From the NCBI RefSeq assembly GCF_001559865.1, contig NZ_LOHE01000055.1, positions 1 through 64,000 on the forward strand: a DNA stretch of 64,000 nt, in the 5' to 3' direction. Each line of letters starts with the position of its first letter. Within the stretch, counting starts at the first letter, position 1. The DNA is from Abyssisolibacter fermentans. Its GTDB lineage: Bacteria > Bacillota > Clostridia > Tissierellales > MCWD3. Positions 17,979 to 29,419 of this stretch are shown in pieces. The position numbers were made by a program, and so were the translations under genes. Under the pieces are notes generated by a model that was not told where the DNA came from, ran no database searches, and was given only the letters and a program-made list of their open reading frames with translations.

Positions 17979-18033
17979 GTAGATGTCATTATACGTAAGT
18001 AAACTTTAAATAAATTTTTATTTATAATTAAAA

Positions 18034-18090
18034 AAGCCTATGTCTGTGAGCTACTCAAATTGAGTCATTCTTAAACCGTAGGCTTATTTT
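18034..18090 (+). terminator. Intrinsic terminator after the TrmB-type gene
   Basis: Outer stem AAGCCTA/TAGGCTT extended by two pairs, inner hairpin ACTCAA/TTGAGT, followed by ATTTT. It ends the azlCD-regulator region. Confidence 0.7.
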
Positions 18091-18192
18091 AATAATTATA
18101 CATTTATAAAATTTGTTATATAACTCTATTTAAAAATCTTAAATGACTAGAAGCTATATAAATTCAATGAACTAATCAATACTTAAAATGAA

Positions 18193-19026
18193 CTATGTTA
18201 TTATCACATCTTTACACCCATTATTTTCAGCCAGTTTTCTCAATTCATTCATAATTTTCATAGATGGTGTATAGCTATTTAACTTATCTTCTCTTACACC
18301 CATCTGTCTAAACTTTATTAGTTTATATTTACTACCATCATATTTTCCAATAATCTTACTAACTTCATCTACTGTATGTCTATTACCTAAAACATTAGGT
18401 ACTATTACTGTTCTCACCTCATAAAGCTTGTTTGATTTGATTAAAAAGTCTAGGTTTTTTAGTACATTGTCGTTATCCGTTCCTGTTAACATGATATGTT
18501 CATCTCTATCATATGCTTTAACATCAAGCATCGCACTATCTATAACACCTATGAGGTCTTTTTTATTCCATAAAGGTACAGAACCATTTGTATCTATAAA
18601 AAAAGTCAACCCTAAATCTCTAATTTTTTTCCCTAATTCCATTAAAAAATCTATATACAAAGTACATTCTCCACCAGATACAGTTACTCCAGATATAAAT
18701 GCTTGTACTTTTTTTATTTCTTTTAATATATCATCAACCGATAGATATCTAACTCTGGGATCGCTATTATTTTGACAAGCTCTAATACATTCTCCACACT
18801 GAATACAATTGACTTCATAGAATTTTATTTTATAATTTTCTATAGACAATGCGTTATTTTTACAAACATTCACACAACATCCACAATTAATACATTTATT
18901 TATTGTTTCAGGGTTATGACAATACAAGCAATCAAAACTACATCCCTGTAAAAACAACGCTAATCTATTCCCAGGTCCATCAACACTACTAAAAGGTATT
19001 ATTTTGTTTACAGGTGCTTTAATCAT
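18193..19026 (-). CDS. yjjW: YjjW-family glycyl-radical enzyme activase (radical SAM)
   Basis: 277 residues. The radical SAM motif C29-x3-C33-x2-C36 (GCSFDCLYC) is followed by a ferredoxin-like insert with two 4Fe-4S motifs (Cys45-55 and Cys74-84), as in activases of the PflA class. VSGGE and DTNG motifs follow. The opening MIKAPVNKIIPFSSVDGPGNR is the hallmark of YjjW. It should generate the stable glycyl radical on the YjjI protein encoded immediately upstream in the transcript; the two genes overlap by 8 nt. It is oxygen-sensitive, consistent with an anaerobe. Confidence 0.94.
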   Translation of the reverse strand: MIKAPVNKIIPFSSVDGPGNRLALFLQGCSFDCLYCHNPETINKCINCGCCVNVCKNNALSIENYKIKFYEVNCIQCGECIRACQNNSDPRVRYLSVDDILKEIKKVQAFISGVTVSGGECTLYIDFLMELGKKIRDLGLTFFIDTNGSVPLWNKKDLIGVIDSAMLDVKAYDRDEHIMLTGTDNDNVLKNLDFLIKSNKLYEVRTVIVPNVLGNRHTVDEVSKIIGKYDGSKYKLIKFRQMGVREDKLNSYTPSMKIMNELRKLAENNGCKDVIIT

Positions 19027-20506
19027 TTTTTCTAATCTTCCTATCTAAAACTTTTAAATTTTCCACAGCTCCTTTACCTAGTACTACTGTATCTCTTAAT
19101 ACCTGCTCACCATGAGTAAGCTTTTCTATCTCAGATCTTTTTACTAAATATCCTGTTATTCTAACCACGTCAGAATCTGAACTGTATAATGAAAAATATC
19201 TCATACCTTTTGCAAAAGCTCCTCTTATTATGTCCAAAACATATTTAGGATTATTTTTAGCTGTACTTTCAAATGCATAAACATTACCTATTCCTGACGG
19301 AAAATATTTATGAAATGGTGCTTCTACGCAAATATGTTCAAAAAGTGCAGGTTCTTCTCCTATAGGGACTCTACATCCAGGTGAAATACCATGATCACTA
19401 TCTATTCCAACTTGAGCATGTAATAAAAATTTACCATCTTTACAATACTTATTATGATGAGCACTTACCTTTTGCTCTAAGTTTTCTATAATTTTTAATC
19501 CAAGCTCTGATGCTTCTTGGCTATATCCAAATCTATCTTTTTTATCTTTTGCATCAAGTAGTGTATTTACACATTCAGCTAATCCAAACATTCCAAACAT
19601 AGCTGTATACTTATCTTGATCTATTAACCCTTCTCTTACTAAAAAGCTTGATTGAAAATATCCACTTTCTTCAATCAGATATCTAATTCTTTCATCCATA
19701 AATCTACACATACAATCTACTACTTCTGGTAAATAAATATTGAAAAATTTATCTTTGTTTTTAGCTTTTTGTGCTATTGCTGCTAAATTTAATCTTACTA
19801 GTGTATAACTTCCTCCACCTATTAATAATCCATTGTAACAACTTGCTATACCATATTGCTGACCTAATTCACTAACAAACATTTCATGATTAGCAAAGCT
19901 GGGTTTTGCAGTAATTAAGCTTGTTTTAATACCATCAATTATAAAATCTTCGTTAGTGTCTTTACTAACCTTCATAGAAATATTCGGTATGGAATCTTGA
20001 AGCTCTCTTTCTGCTTTTAATATTAATCTTCCTGCCATTAAATCTCTAGGTCCAATATTGGCATGACAAAAAGAATCTGTTAAAGTTCTATCTATATGTT
20101 TTAAAAACATTTTTATTGCTTCATAAGCTTCTTTTTCATCATCTATATAAGGATTCAACAGCTCGTCAATATTACCAATATAAACAGGAAAAGAAGTGAT
20201 AGATGGCACATGCTTATAAAGTATCAATAGATTATTAACTGCTTCCCATATTGTTTTTGGTTTATCTAGCTTTAAAAATTCAGAGCCTTTCTCCATAAAT
20301 TTCTGATAATCAGGAAGTATATACCTTGGTCTATAAGGTGCATTACCTTCAAATAAACTGCAAATTATGCCTTCATTTATATATTCTGTAGTTTTATTAT
20401 CAATATTTAATACTTGTAAGGTATTCTCTGCTTCTTTGGCTAAAGCTAATACTTTCTGTTCATATGTCAGTATATTATCTTTGATAGTCTTTTCTATATT
20501 ATTCAT
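19019..20506 (-). CDS. yjjI: YjjI-family glycyl-radical enzyme
   Basis: 495 residues, the usual length for YjjI and much shorter than pyruvate formate-lyase. The C-terminal RITGY places the radical on Gly452. A candidate active-site Cys lies in GIASCYNGLL. The substrate of YjjI is not established to my knowledge. The gene is cotranscribed with its activase yjjW and lies 66 nt downstream of a FAD-dependent oxidoreductase gene on the same strand. The start is ATG with a weak AGGA site. Confidence 0.93.
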   Translation of the reverse strand: MNNIEKTIKDNILTYEQKVLALAKEAENTLQVLNIDNKTTEYINEGIICSLFEGNAPYRPRYILPDYQKFMEKGSEFLKLDKPKTIWEAVNNLLILYKHVPSITSFPVYIGNIDELLNPYIDDEKEAYEAIKMFLKHIDRTLTDSFCHANIGPRDLMAGRLILKAERELQDSIPNISMKVSKDTNEDFIIDGIKTSLITAKPSFANHEMFVSELGQQYGIASCYNGLLIGGGSYTLVRLNLAAIAQKAKNKDKFFNIYLPEVVDCMCRFMDERIRYLIEESGYFQSSFLVREGLIDQDKYTAMFGMFGLAECVNTLLDAKDKKDRFGYSQEASELGLKIIENLEQKVSAHHNKYCKDGKFLLHAQVGIDSDHGISPGCRVPIGEEPALFEHICVEAPFHKYFPSGIGNVYAFESTAKNNPKYVLDIIRGAFAKGMRYFSLYSSDSDVVRITGYLVKRSEIEKLTHGEQVLRDTVVLGKGAVENLKVLDRKIRKND

Positions 20507-20572
20507 GTAATCCTGTTCCCCCTTACTATTGTCTTCAAATATATTTTATAACCCAATACATTATATAGCAAG

Positions 20573-21802
20573 TCACCTGTCAAAACTAAAAAGTTTTAAG
20601 TCTTCTGTATTTTCTTTACAATATAATTTCTTTAACATATCTGCTCCCATGGCAGAATATAAAATTCCATTTGAACCATAGCCTAAATTAAAATAACAAT
20701 TAGGATATTCTTCATATTCACCTACATAAGGCAGCCCATCTGAAGTTTCTCCAAATATTCCACTAAATTTATATTCTATTTCAATATCTGTTATTTCAGG
20801 GAACATAGATTTCAGTATAGTCTCAAGTTTATTATACTTATCAGTTGATAATTGATGAGTTTGTGATAGTACTGCAGCTGTACTTCTATCTCCACCAATA
20901 TCGATATCTTCTCCGCCAGCAATAATTCTATCATCTTCAGTAGTTCTAAGATACATATATGGAGTATTTGAATCTCTAATAATACACCTATTATGCCATC
21001 CTTTAAAAGAAGTAACAGGCTTTGTAACTAATGTAAATGATCTGGTTAGTATTGTTGTCCTTTTTTTGATCAATTTTCTCGCTTCATATCCTGTAGCTAT
21101 AATAAGTTTTTTACACTTTATCTTAAATCCGTTCTTTGTAATAGCCTCTACTCCATTTTCATCACAAATAAAATCTTTTAATTCTGTATTCTCATAAACC
21201 TCTGTACCTAAACTTACTGCTTTATTTATCAAAGCTTTTGCAAATTTATATGGATTAATTTCAGCAGATGCACCTTTAGTATATATGCCTCCTTTTACAG
21301 GAAAAGAAAACATTTTTTTTGCAGCATTCTTGTCTATATACTCAACATTAAAACCGTGTTTATTTCTTAATTCATACTCATTTTCTATATTTTTTAAATC
21401 TCCATTCTTATTTGTATAGTAAAAGCAATCTCTCAAAGAAAACTCACAATCTTCATCTAAATTATCCACAATATTTTTTATACTATGTACAGTTTGCTGA
21501 CATAATTTAAAAGCTTTTAAGGCCTGTTTTTCTCCTCTTATTCCTTTTAATCCTACAAAATCTGTATCAATCTCGTATTGTAATATAGAAGTAGATATAC
21601 ATGTGCTTTGATACCCTATTATATTCTTATCAATAACTACTACTTTTGCATCAATATCTGAAAAATAATAGGAACATAATGCACCAGTAACACCTGCTCC
21701 CACAATCAACACGTCACATTCCAAATCTTTGCTTAAATATTCGAACTTGTTTTTAATCTCATCTGTTCCTGCCCAATATCTATCACCAGTAACGTATTTC
21801 AT
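20573..21802 (-). CDS. FAD-dependent oxidoreductase of the DAO (glycine/D-amino acid oxidase-like) family
   Basis: 409 residues. An N-terminal dinucleotide-binding fold is clear: CDVLIVGAGVTGALCSYYF then VVVIDK. A middle substrate domain and a C-terminal FAD-closing segment (GLPYVGEY, NLGYGSNGILYS) complete the DAO pattern. The ATG follows TTAGGAGGTTAATTT. Such enzymes oxidise amines, amino acids or related compounds; the substrate cannot be told. It is the first gene before yjjI/yjjW on the strand and may form an operon with them. Confidence 0.88.
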   Translation of the reverse strand: MKYVTGDRYWAGTDEIKNKFEYLSKDLECDVLIVGAGVTGALCSYYFSDIDAKVVVIDKNIIGYQSTCISTSILQYEIDTDFVGLKGIRGEKQALKAFKLCQQTVHSIKNIVDNLDEDCEFSLRDCFYYTNKNGDLKNIENEYELRNKHGFNVEYIDKNAAKKMFSFPVKGGIYTKGASAEINPYKFAKALINKAVSLGTEVYENTELKDFICDENGVEAITKNGFKIKCKKLIIATGYEARKLIKKRTTILTRSFTLVTKPVTSFKGWHNRCIIRDSNTPYMYLRTTEDDRIIAGGEDIDIGGDRSTAAVLSQTHQLSTDKYNKLETILKSMFPEITDIEIEYKFSGIFGETSDGLPYVGEYEEYPNCYFNLGYGSNGILYSAMGADMLKKLYCKENTEDLKLFSFDR

Positions 21803-21981
21803 AAATTAACCTCCTAATTAATAAATTATAATTATTAATATAAAATTCTTATAATACTATTTTAGCTATATAAATAATCTGCATTATATTATACACTTAT
21901 TATTTTTCATTTATATTAATACTTATACTCATTTATTTAAGAAATCAATAAATATGAAACAACTACATAAAATAAATTTAT

Positions 21982-22719
21982 TTATTTTTCTATTAGATTA
22001 CTCCAATACTTTTTAGGCATATAATTCATCTGCAACTTTGGATTTAGTCTTCCCTTTATTGCTGTTGATTTAAAATATTGCTTCCATAATTCTTGATATC
22101 TATACTCCTCTTCATTATAAAGTGTTTCTTTAAGCTGTTTATCTACATGTACAATATTAAATATACCATCAGCATAAAAAGATGCAATTGACCTATTCAA
22201 ATCATGAATAATCCACCTTTCACCTGACAATCTTTCAGCAAAATGAGATGATAGTATTGTTAAAATATTATACTGTATATTAACAGGAGCATATAATACA
22301 TTGCCTGTAATCTCTCTAAACCTTGTAATACCAAGCATAAGATGAACTTCTCTTGCAACCTTTTTATAGATATTACAAATATCTAAAACAGTATCCTCTG
22401 ATAGATTTTGGTCAACATTTTTACCTATCTTAAATGCAAGCTTTATGTATTTATATGCTATTGTATATGAATCTTCTATTTCTGATAAGTATGCATAAAA
22501 CACATTTTTTAAAGCTTGTTCAGATACCTTCTTTCTTAAAGCATCTGTTACTTTCTTAGCTTTATCTTCACTCGTCTTTATTTTTATTTTTTTTATAAAT
22601 AAGCTTAATTGATTATCATCACATGGTAGAATCTTGTTTGGTTTTTCCTTATTGTAATATGCTTCATAAACCGCTGTCATAAATCCATCAAAGCTACCAT
22701 CAAATATATAATAAATCAT
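21982..22719 (-). CDS. Partner protein of radical SAM DNA-repair enzyme (TIGR03915-type)
   Basis: 245 residues. The opening YYIFDGSFDGFMTAVYEA and the later RFREITGNVLYAPVN and WIIHDLNRSIASFYA are typical of the DUF4130/TIGR03915 family always found beside the next protein. The ATGA overlap with the radical SAM gene upstream shows coupling. The exact reaction of the pair is unknown; a role in DNA modification or repair is the published family suggestion. The C-terminus MPKKYWSNL fits the family. Confidence 0.9.
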   Translation of the reverse strand: MIYYIFDGSFDGFMTAVYEAYYNKEKPNKILPCDDNQLSLFIKKIKIKTSEDKAKKVTDALRKKVSEQALKNVFYAYLSEIEDSYTIAYKYIKLAFKIGKNVDQNLSEDTVLDICNIYKKVAREVHLMLGITRFREITGNVLYAPVNIQYNILTILSSHFAERLSGERWIIHDLNRSIASFYADGIFNIVHVDKQLKETLYNEEEYRYQELWKQYFKSTAIKGRLNPKLQMNYMPKKYWSNLIEK

Positions 22720-24008
22720 ATTTTATCACTCTTTTGAACAATATTAGTGCCAAAAATTTCTGGATATAAGGACATGAATGTTACTTGATTAGAATTATCT
22801 TTCTTATTTTTATCAAATAATAGGTGCTGCTTAATAATATTTGAATCTAAGCTCTTATCACCATAAAATTTCCCTTTGCATGTAATAAAAAATTTTGCTC
22901 TTTTTAATACTACACCTAATTTTTTTAAATTATCGTAGCTTAATTGGCAATATTTCCTTGCTCCAACAATTCTTCTAGCTGATTTTACTCCTATTCCAGG
23001 TATTCTAAGTAATTCATCATAACTAGCTCTGTTAATTTCCATTGGAAACATATTAATATTACTTAAAGCCCAATCACATTTAGGATCTAAATCAATATCA
23101 AAATTAGGTTTATTTACATTTAATAATTCATCTGCTTGGTACCCATAAAATCTCAATAACCAATCAGCTTGATATATACGATGTTCTCTTAATAATGGGG
23201 GCGTATTGATATCAGGTAGTGTAGGGTGATTTAGTACAGGAACATAAGCAGAATAGTATACTCTCTTTAAATCGAATTTTTTATATAAATTCTCGGAAAG
23301 TTTTAATATCTTTAGATCATTGTCACTTGTAGCTCCAACCATTAATTGAGTTGTTTGTCCAGCAGGTATAAACTTGGGTGTTGACCTGAATTTCTTTTTT
23401 TCTTCTTTGTATTGAATTATCCCATTTTTCATGTTACTCATTGGCTTTAATATTTCATTCTTTTTCTTTTGTGGGGCTAAAAGCTTCAAGCTTTCATCTG
23501 AAGGTAATTCAATATTCACACTCATTCTATCCGCATAAGCACCTGCTTTTCTTATAAGCTTAATATCTGCTCCAGGAATACCTTTTAAATGAATGTATCC
23601 ATTAAAATTATATTCATTCCTTAAAATTTCAACGGTTCTAATTAATAGCTCCATTGTATGGTTGGGATTAATCATAACTGCTGAACTCAAAAACAAACCT
23701 TCTATATAATTACGTTTATAAAAATTTATTGTTAAATCTGCAACTTCTCTAGGAGTAAAAGAAGTTCTTTTTACATCATTGCTTCTTCTATTAATACAAT
23801 ATGTACAATCATATACACAATTGTTTGTAAACAATATCTTTAACAAAGATATACATCTACCATCATCTGCCCAACTATGGCAAATACCACTTGGACTAGC
23901 ATTTCCTATACCACCTGATTTGTTTTTTCTTCTACTACCACTAGATGAACATGAAACGTCATATTTAGCAGCATCAGACAAAATTTTAAGTTTTTCTAAT
24001 GTATCCAT
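22716..24008 (-). CDS. Radical SAM DNA modification/repair protein (TIGR03916-type)
   Basis: 430 residues from the ATG at 24008 (GGAGAGTGATTTTT upstream); an 18-codon extension has no ribosome site. The radical SAM Cys triad is CVYDCTYC. The N-terminal SSSGSRRKN and SGICHSWADDGRCISLLKI (20-residue landmark shortened to ICHSW) are conserved in the family. A helix-hairpin-helix DNA-binding motif, LLRIPGIGVKSARRIVGAR, lies near residue 330. It is coupled to its partner gene by a 4-nt overlap. The enzyme probably acts on DNA through its HhH motif; substrate unknown. Confidence 0.9.
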   Translation of the reverse strand: MDTLEKLKILSDAAKYDVSCSSSGSRRKNKSGGIGNASPSGICHSWADDGRCISLLKILFTNNCVYDCTYCINRRSNDVKRTSFTPREVADLTINFYKRNYIEGLFLSSAVMINPNHTMELLIRTVEILRNEYNFNGYIHLKGIPGADIKLIRKAGAYADRMSVNIELPSDESLKLLAPQKKKNEILKPMSNMKNGIIQYKEEKKKFRSTPKFIPAGQTTQLMVGATSDNDLKILKLSENLYKKFDLKRVYYSAYVPVLNHPTLPDINTPPLLREHRIYQADWLLRFYGYQADELLNVNKPNFDIDLDPKCDWALSNINMFPMEINRASYDELLRIPGIGVKSARRIVGARKYCQLSYDNLKKLGVVLKRAKFFITCKGKFYGDKSLDSNIIKQHLLFDKNKKDNSNQVTFMSLYPEIFGTNIVQKSDKI

Positions 24009-24077
24009 AAAAATCACTCTCCAAAATATATACTTGGATATCTTCCATTTTAAAAAACTCACTCATCCATAAACTGA

Positions 24078-24124
24078 AAAAAAGGGTAAAGTTAATATCA
24101 ATATGATATTACTCTACCCTTTTA
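24078..24124 (-). terminator. Intrinsic terminator of chemoreceptor gene 1
   Basis: Stem AAAAGGGTA.../...TACCCTTTT with a TTAATATCA/TGATATTA extension; on the minus strand it is followed by seven T. It lies between the chemoreceptor stop and the radical SAM gene and prevents readthrough. Confidence 0.85.
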
Positions 24125-24181
24125 TTTTACCATAATTATACGAAACAATGCAAACATTTGTTCGAATGTAGCTGTTAATTT

Positions 24182-26305
24182 TTATTCATTTAATTTAAAA
24201 TCTACTACTATATCCATAAGGTCATTTGCTAAATTAGCTAGCTCTTCACTTGAATTAGAAATTTCTTCAATTGATGCAGATTGTTCCTTACTACTATCAC
24301 TAACTTTATGTGTCAATGAAGCAAATTGCTGTGTTATAGCTGATATATTTTGTATTGACTCAAAAGTCTTATCTTTATTATTATTCAATTTATTCATCAT
24401 TGATACCAAACTATTTATATATACGATTACAGATTGTGCAGAATTCTCTACATTTTTAAAAGCATTTTCAGTATCTTCTAAAGACCTTGTTGATTTGCCA
24501 AGTATTGTATTTACTTCTTCCATATTATTGTTTACAGTTAAAATTTGATTTTTCATATCTGATAATATTTTAGAAATATTATTAGTTGCCCCTTCTGTTT
24601 CTTCAGCTAATTTTCTTATTTCATCCGCTACAACCGCAAATCCTCTGCCTGCCTCACCAGCTCTTGCAGCTTCTATAGATGCATTTAATGCTAACAAGTT
24701 AGTTTGACTTGCAATAGAATTAATTGTTTCTAATATTCCCATTATAGAATGTGATTTTTCTTCTAGCTTCATAACATCTTTTAATAAACTTTCTTCTATG
24801 TCAATATTATGAGTAAAATCATCTTTTAATTTATAAATAGAAACAGTACCGTTTTTACTAGTATCTATAACATTATTAAATTTATCATTTACTATTTTAG
24901 CACTATCATAAGCCTCTTCAATAAATGTACCTAGTTCATCAAGCTGTTCTACTGCTACTTGTGTTTCCGTTGCTTGTGTAGATGAACCTGTTGATATTTC
25001 TTCCATACTTGAAGCAATCTCCATAGATGATGCTACTGCCTGTTGAGTAATTGCGGTTAATTCTTCGGAAGAAGCTGCAACATATTCTGAAGATTTTATT
25101 ATTTTGTGTATAACAGTACTTATATTTTGAGACATACCATTAAATGCTCTTGTTAACTGGCCTACCTCATCCTTACGATTAAGTATCTTATCTGGTATTA
25201 TGCTTGTAAAATCCTTATTCGCTAATTCATTTGCATGTTTAGCCGAATCTTTTATAAATGTTGTTACCTTATTAATATTAATTATAATTACTATCCCGAT
25301 AAATAATATCCCAATACCACAGCCTATAATAATTGTTAATAATAAACCCTTTACTTCAGTTTTCATTTCACTCATTGGTACAACTGCTGTAAAATACCAA
25401 GTATTTTCGCTTTCTCCAAACTTAATTGGATTATAACTCTTAAATAATTCACTATTTGCATCATTAAAATATGAAATATTATGAAATTTCTTACCCTCTT
25501 CTATATTTTTTAATAGTTCTTCTCGACTTTTTTTAGCTACTTCACTTTCTTCTTCATTAACTACAAATTCCGCTGCTTTTTTACCTATAAGCTTTTCATT
25601 AGGATGAGCTAAAATAATACCTCTGCTAGATATTATTGTACCATAACCATTTTCAAGTAATTTCACATTTGAATTTACTGCTTGTATATTATCAATTGCC
25701 ATGTCTACACCAGCAGCTCCTACAAATTTCCCATTTATTATAACAGGACAACATATATTAACTATTCTTATTTTTTTGCCATCTACTTCTGAATACTTTG
25801 GATCAGATACGTAAACTTCCTTATGAGCTCTCATCTTGTGGTAGAAATCTTCATTAGTATATGGTGTACAGTCCTTATATACAATCTTATCCCCTACTCT
25901 TGTCCATCCAGCTGTAAATCTTCTCAATATATTATATGCTTTTGAATTTGGATCTTCTTTATCAACACCTCTAAAAGCTTCAACATCTAAGGATAACCAA
26001 ATATTAAAAAATTCTTCATTTTTTTCTAAAGAATTTTTCATTATTCTCATAAGTTGTTCTTCATGTACATAACCTGATTTATTAATACCTTCAAATATAT
26101 CTCTAAGGTTATAAGAAGCATCAAGTCCCTTGTTAATATATTCTTCAATTGTTTTAGCATAATACTCACAAGTTAAATCTGCTTCAACCATTGCTTCATC
26201 TATTTCAGCATTATAAACATTATATACGACAAATATTGCTATTGACGAAAAAACAAGTAGCACACTTCCTAGAATAGTAAGCATCATTCTAGTCCTTATT
26301 TTCAT
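24182..26305 (-). CDS. Methyl-accepting chemotaxis protein 1 (Cache sensor)
   Basis: 707 residues from the ATG at 26305 (GGGGGTGTAAAT upstream). An N-terminal helix ([20 protein letters not shown]), a ~290-residue dCache extracytoplasmic domain with [12 protein letters not shown] and YGTIISSRG, a second helix near residue 340, HAMP, then the cytoplasmic signalling domain with the invariant hairpin tip [19 protein letters not shown]. Methylation-helix regions flank it. It senses an external small molecule, probably an amino acid or organic acid given the dCache type, and feeds CheA/CheW. No che genes are in the window. Confidence 0.95.
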   Translation of the reverse strand: MKIRTRMMLTILGSVLLVFSSIAIFVVYNVYNAEIDEAMVEADLTCEYYAKTIEEYINKGLDASYNLRDIFEGINKSGYVHEEQLMRIMKNSLEKNEEFFNIWLSLDVEAFRGVDKEDPNSKAYNILRRFTAGWTRVGDKIVYKDCTPYTNEDFYHKMRAHKEVYVSDPKYSEVDGKKIRIVNICCPVIINGKFVGAAGVDMAIDNIQAVNSNVKLLENGYGTIISSRGIILAHPNEKLIGKKAAEFVVNEEESEVAKKSREELLKNIEEGKKFHNISYFNDANSELFKSYNPIKFGESENTWYFTAVVPMSEMKTEVKGLLLTIIIGCGIGILFIGIVIIININKVTTFIKDSAKHANELANKDFTSIIPDKILNRKDEVGQLTRAFNGMSQNISTVIHKIIKSSEYVAASSEELTAITQQAVASSMEIASSMEEISTGSSTQATETQVAVEQLDELGTFIEEAYDSAKIVNDKFNNVIDTSKNGTVSIYKLKDDFTHNIDIEESLLKDVMKLEEKSHSIMGILETINSIASQTNLLALNASIEAARAGEAGRGFAVVADEIRKLAEETEGATNNISKILSDMKNQILTVNNNMEEVNTILGKSTRSLEDTENAFKNVENSAQSVIVYINSLVSMMNKLNNNKDKTFESIQNISAITQQFASLTHKVSDSSKEQSASIEEISNSSEELANLANDLMDIVVDFKLNE

Positions 26306-26344
26306 ATTTACACCCCCCAATACTATCAATCTTGTCTCTTTCAA

Positions 26345-26615
26345 TATATCAAATATCGTGATTTATTTCAACCATATATTAACTTAACAACATATTTATA
26401 GATAGATAATGGAATTTTAACATTGCTTGAATCTATGAATTTTTGTAATTTTTTTGTATTTTTATTCTCGATATTTTGTTATTTTAAATAATAAACATTA
26501 AATCTCAATAATTTTCTTAATTATTTTAATGATTTAATAAAATGTAATATTATTATTGTATTTAAAAATAGTAATAAAGTCCTAAAAATTAAATGTTAAA
26601 TTTTTTTATATAATA
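26345..26615. other. Intergenic region upstream of chemoreceptor 1
   Basis: About 270 bp of AT-rich sequence holding the promoter of chemoreceptor 1. No reading frame or repeat was seen. Confidence 0.5.
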
Positions 26616-26650
26616 AAAAAGCAGACACATTTTTCTGGTGTCTACTTTTT
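26616..26650 (-). terminator. Intrinsic terminator of chemoreceptor gene 2
   Basis: Arms AAAAAGCAGACAC and GTGTCTACTTTTT pair at 12 of 13 positions around a short loop; T-rich on the minus strand. A near copy follows the paralogous gene (29365-29402). Confidence 0.88.
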
Positions 26651-26668
26651 GACTATTAGTTTTAATAT

Positions 26669-28759
26669 CTATTTAAGTTTAAACTCAGTTGTAACTATGT
26701 GAAGATTTTTAGCTAATTCATTTAATTCTTGGGTTGATTTTGCTATCTCTTCTATAGTAGCAATATGCTCTTGTACACTTGCACTTACCTCTTCTGTTGA
26801 AGAAGCAAATTCTTGTGCAAGAGATGAAATATTCTCTATTGAAGTTACTGTATTATCTTTAAGCTCTGTTGTTTTTTTCATACTGTTAAACAGCTTTTCA
26901 ATAAAAGAAATCATGTCGTTTGTTGAATTTTCCACTTCTTTAAAAGCATATTGTGTATCACTTAATGATTTATCAACTTCTTTTAAAACTTTATCTGCTT
27001 CATCCATATTATTAGTAGTTGACTGCATTTGATTTTTCATTTCTACAACTATATTGACAATTGTATTGGTAGCATTTTCTGTATCCTCTGCTAATTTTCT
27101 TATTTCATCTGCTACTACTGCAAATCCTTTACCTGCATCTCCAGCCCTAGCTGCCTCTATCGAAGCATTTAATGCTAATAGATTCGTTTGACTAGCTATA
27201 TTAGTAATAGCTTCTAATATTTCTTCGATTGATTGTGACTTAATAGATAACGTTTTTACATCTTGTAATGCAACAATCATGATCTCAGTATTCTTTTTAA
27301 ATGCCTCTTTTAATTCATTCATGGAACTAAAACCATCTTGGCTTGTAAATATTAAATGATCAAAGCCTTGTCTTACTAAATCAGTATTATTCATGGCATT
27401 ATCTATTTCATCTTTCAATTCATTCAACTTAGTAACAGAATTATCTACTTCACCCGCTTGTTGTACAGATCCTTGAGCTATATCATCTACTGCTAAGGCT
27501 ACCTCCTCAGAAACTCTTGATACTTGGTCTGAAGCATCTGATAACTGCTCTGAAGATAAAGCAACATGTTCAGCTGATACTTCTATATTTCCTAGAAGAT
27601 CTTTCATATTTAACGAAAGTTTATTAAATGCAATAGCTAATTCTCCTATTTCATCTTTTCTTTTTATTAGCGTTTCATCAATTTCCTCTGTAAAATCTTT
27701 ATTAGCCATTTTATTTGCATATACTGCGCATCTCTTAATAAACTTTGAAATTGAATTAATGTTTCTATATATTATTATAGCAATTAATAGAATACCGCCA
27801 ACACATATCCCTATTAATGTTTTAAATAAATATTCACTATCTTTAACAATTTCATCTTGTGGTATTATCGCACTGAACGACCACATTGATGTATTTCCAA
27901 TTCTTATAGGGTAATAGTTAACTAATACATATGAATCCAATTCCTCAGAAAAACTATATTCATAAAATTCTTCACCTTTTTTTATGTAATCTAAAAGTTC
28001 TACTCCTTCTTTGGTCAAAAATTCTGAACCTATGGAACCAACTTTGGTATCGTCTTTATGAGTTAATACTCTTCCTGAGTTTGAAATAATTCTACCGAAC
28101 CCTGATTCATATAAATCTAATTTTGAAGTTATTGCTTGAAGTGAATCTAAGCTTAAATCTACACCTACTGCTCCTAAAAATTTATTATTTACTATGATTG
28201 GAGCACTAAAATTAACTACGTATTTTACTGAACCATTTATATTTTTTAAAGATGGTTCTGTTATATAGCTTTCTTTTCTTACTTTAGGCATATTATAATA
28301 ATCACTGACTATATAATTTTCGCAAGGTTTCAATTTAATAGTCCCATCTTCTCTACTATAGCACGATATAAATCTACCAGTTTTATCATGTCCAGCTTTA
28401 TTAACAAATTCGGTATCCTTGTTATCAAAAGCATTTGGTTCAAAAACTACCCATGTATTTACGAACTCGGGATTTTCTTGTGCAACTCTTTTTAATACAC
28501 TTAACATTGCGTCACGATTTGCATTGTTTGATAGTACAGTTGATTCAAAAATTAAAGATAGGTTATTAGAGAGTGATACTCCCTTTTGAATATAATTTTC
28601 AATTATGTAAGAATACCCTTTACAAGTTAACTCTACTTTTTCTAGAGTGGCTTCTTCTTGAACAGTATATGTCTGGTACAATGTAAAACCTATTATTAAC
28701 CCAAATACAACTATTACACTTCCTAAAATAAATACGAGTAACCTTGTTTTCATTTTCAT
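26669..28759 (-). CDS. Methyl-accepting chemotaxis protein 2 (tandem duplicate)
   Basis: 696 residues from the ATG at 28759, preceded by GAAGGGAAG. Architecture is TM, dCache ([23 protein letters not shown]), TM, HAMP, signalling domain with [19 protein letters not shown]. It is very similar to the next gene along its whole length, including the signal-domain helices, the leader GAAGGGAAGTTT and the terminator. Differences cluster in the sensor domain (for example FVSCYSRED/YSRE region versus CFSRVDGN), so the two may have diverged in ligand. Confidence 0.95.
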   Translation of the reverse strand: MKMKTRLLVFILGSVIVVFGLIIGFTLYQTYTVQEEATLEKVELTCKGYSYIIENYIQKGVSLSNNLSLIFESTVLSNNANRDAMLSVLKRVAQENPEFVNTWVVFEPNAFDNKDTEFVNKAGHDKTGRFISCYSREDGTIKLKPCENYIVSDYYNMPKVRKESYITEPSLKNINGSVKYVVNFSAPIIVNNKFLGAVGVDLSLDSLQAITSKLDLYESGFGRIISNSGRVLTHKDDTKVGSIGSEFLTKEGVELLDYIKKGEEFYEYSFSEELDSYVLVNYYPIRIGNTSMWSFSAIIPQDEIVKDSEYLFKTLIGICVGGILLIAIIIYRNINSISKFIKRCAVYANKMANKDFTEEIDETLIKRKDEIGELAIAFNKLSLNMKDLLGNIEVSAEHVALSSEQLSDASDQVSRVSEEVALAVDDIAQGSVQQAGEVDNSVTKLNELKDEIDNAMNNTDLVRQGFDHLIFTSQDGFSSMNELKEAFKKNTEIMIVALQDVKTLSIKSQSIEEILEAITNIASQTNLLALNASIEAARAGDAGKGFAVVADEIRKLAEDTENATNTIVNIVVEMKNQMQSTTNNMDEADKVLKEVDKSLSDTQYAFKEVENSTNDMISFIEKLFNSMKKTTELKDNTVTSIENISSLAQEFASSTEEVSASVQEHIATIEEIAKSTQELNELAKNLHIVTTEFKLK

Positions 28760-28777
28760 TTGTAAACTTCCCTTCAT

Positions 28778-29364
28778 TATGTACTTTTTTAAATATTGGT
28801 TTTAGATGATTTAATATTATAAAACTATGTAAACTTAATTATGTCTTTTCGCTTTTTCATTTTATCATATAAAAGCCACATAATATTATAATTTACCACA
28901 ATTTTCTTCAATTTTCAACTATTGTTCTAAAACATAGTTATTTTGTCCTATGATTTTATTTATCAGATTTGCTCTTTTTTGTATTGTACCTCCTACTCAC
29001 TTCGTTCCTAGAATCAAGCGATTCACACAAAATCATAGATTTGGGTTCTCTTCTTAAACAACAAAAGCGGCATACGCCGCTTAATATTGGTTGCTTCATT
29101 TTAGATATAATTTGCTAGTTAATTTTTTCCAATGCTTAGTATAACTTTATTTAGTAATTAAAAATAAGCAAATGCTCTATACAAGAAATTTTGTCGCCAT
29201 TGAGATAGTTGTCTCAATATAAAGTACAATTTGCTACTGTTATTAAATATTGAAAAAGTTATTAATTGCGATAAACCATAGATGTTAAATATACACATGT
29301 TAAATAATTTCATCTATATTGATTTTCATATTTGTTGTACATTATTTTAGTATAAACATTATAA
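28778..29364. other. Intergenic region between duplicated chemoreceptor genes
   Basis: About 590 bp. It contains a fragment of the dispersed repeat's S module (28999-29055, AAGCGATTCACACAAAATCA) and a perfect small hairpin AAGCGGC-ATAC-GCCGCTT at 29065-29082. The rest is AT-rich with no reading frame. The promoter of chemoreceptor 2 should lie at its left end. Confidence 0.6.
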
Positions 29365-29402
29365 AAAAAGTAGACACATTTTTTTTCAATCGTCTACTTT
29401 TT
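29365..29402 (-). terminator. Intrinsic terminator of chemoreceptor gene 3
   Basis: Perfect 11-bp stem AAAAAGTAGAC/GTCTACTTTTT, T-rich on the minus strand. It is homologous to the terminator of the duplicate gene. Confidence 0.88.
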
Positions 29403-29419
29403 AGGTATCAGTTCAATAT

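Noticed and set aside
29065-29082. Perfect hairpin AAGCGGC-ATAC-GCCGCTT as terminator
   Set aside because: No T-run on either strand and no gene ends nearby; more likely part of the dispersed repeat remnant.
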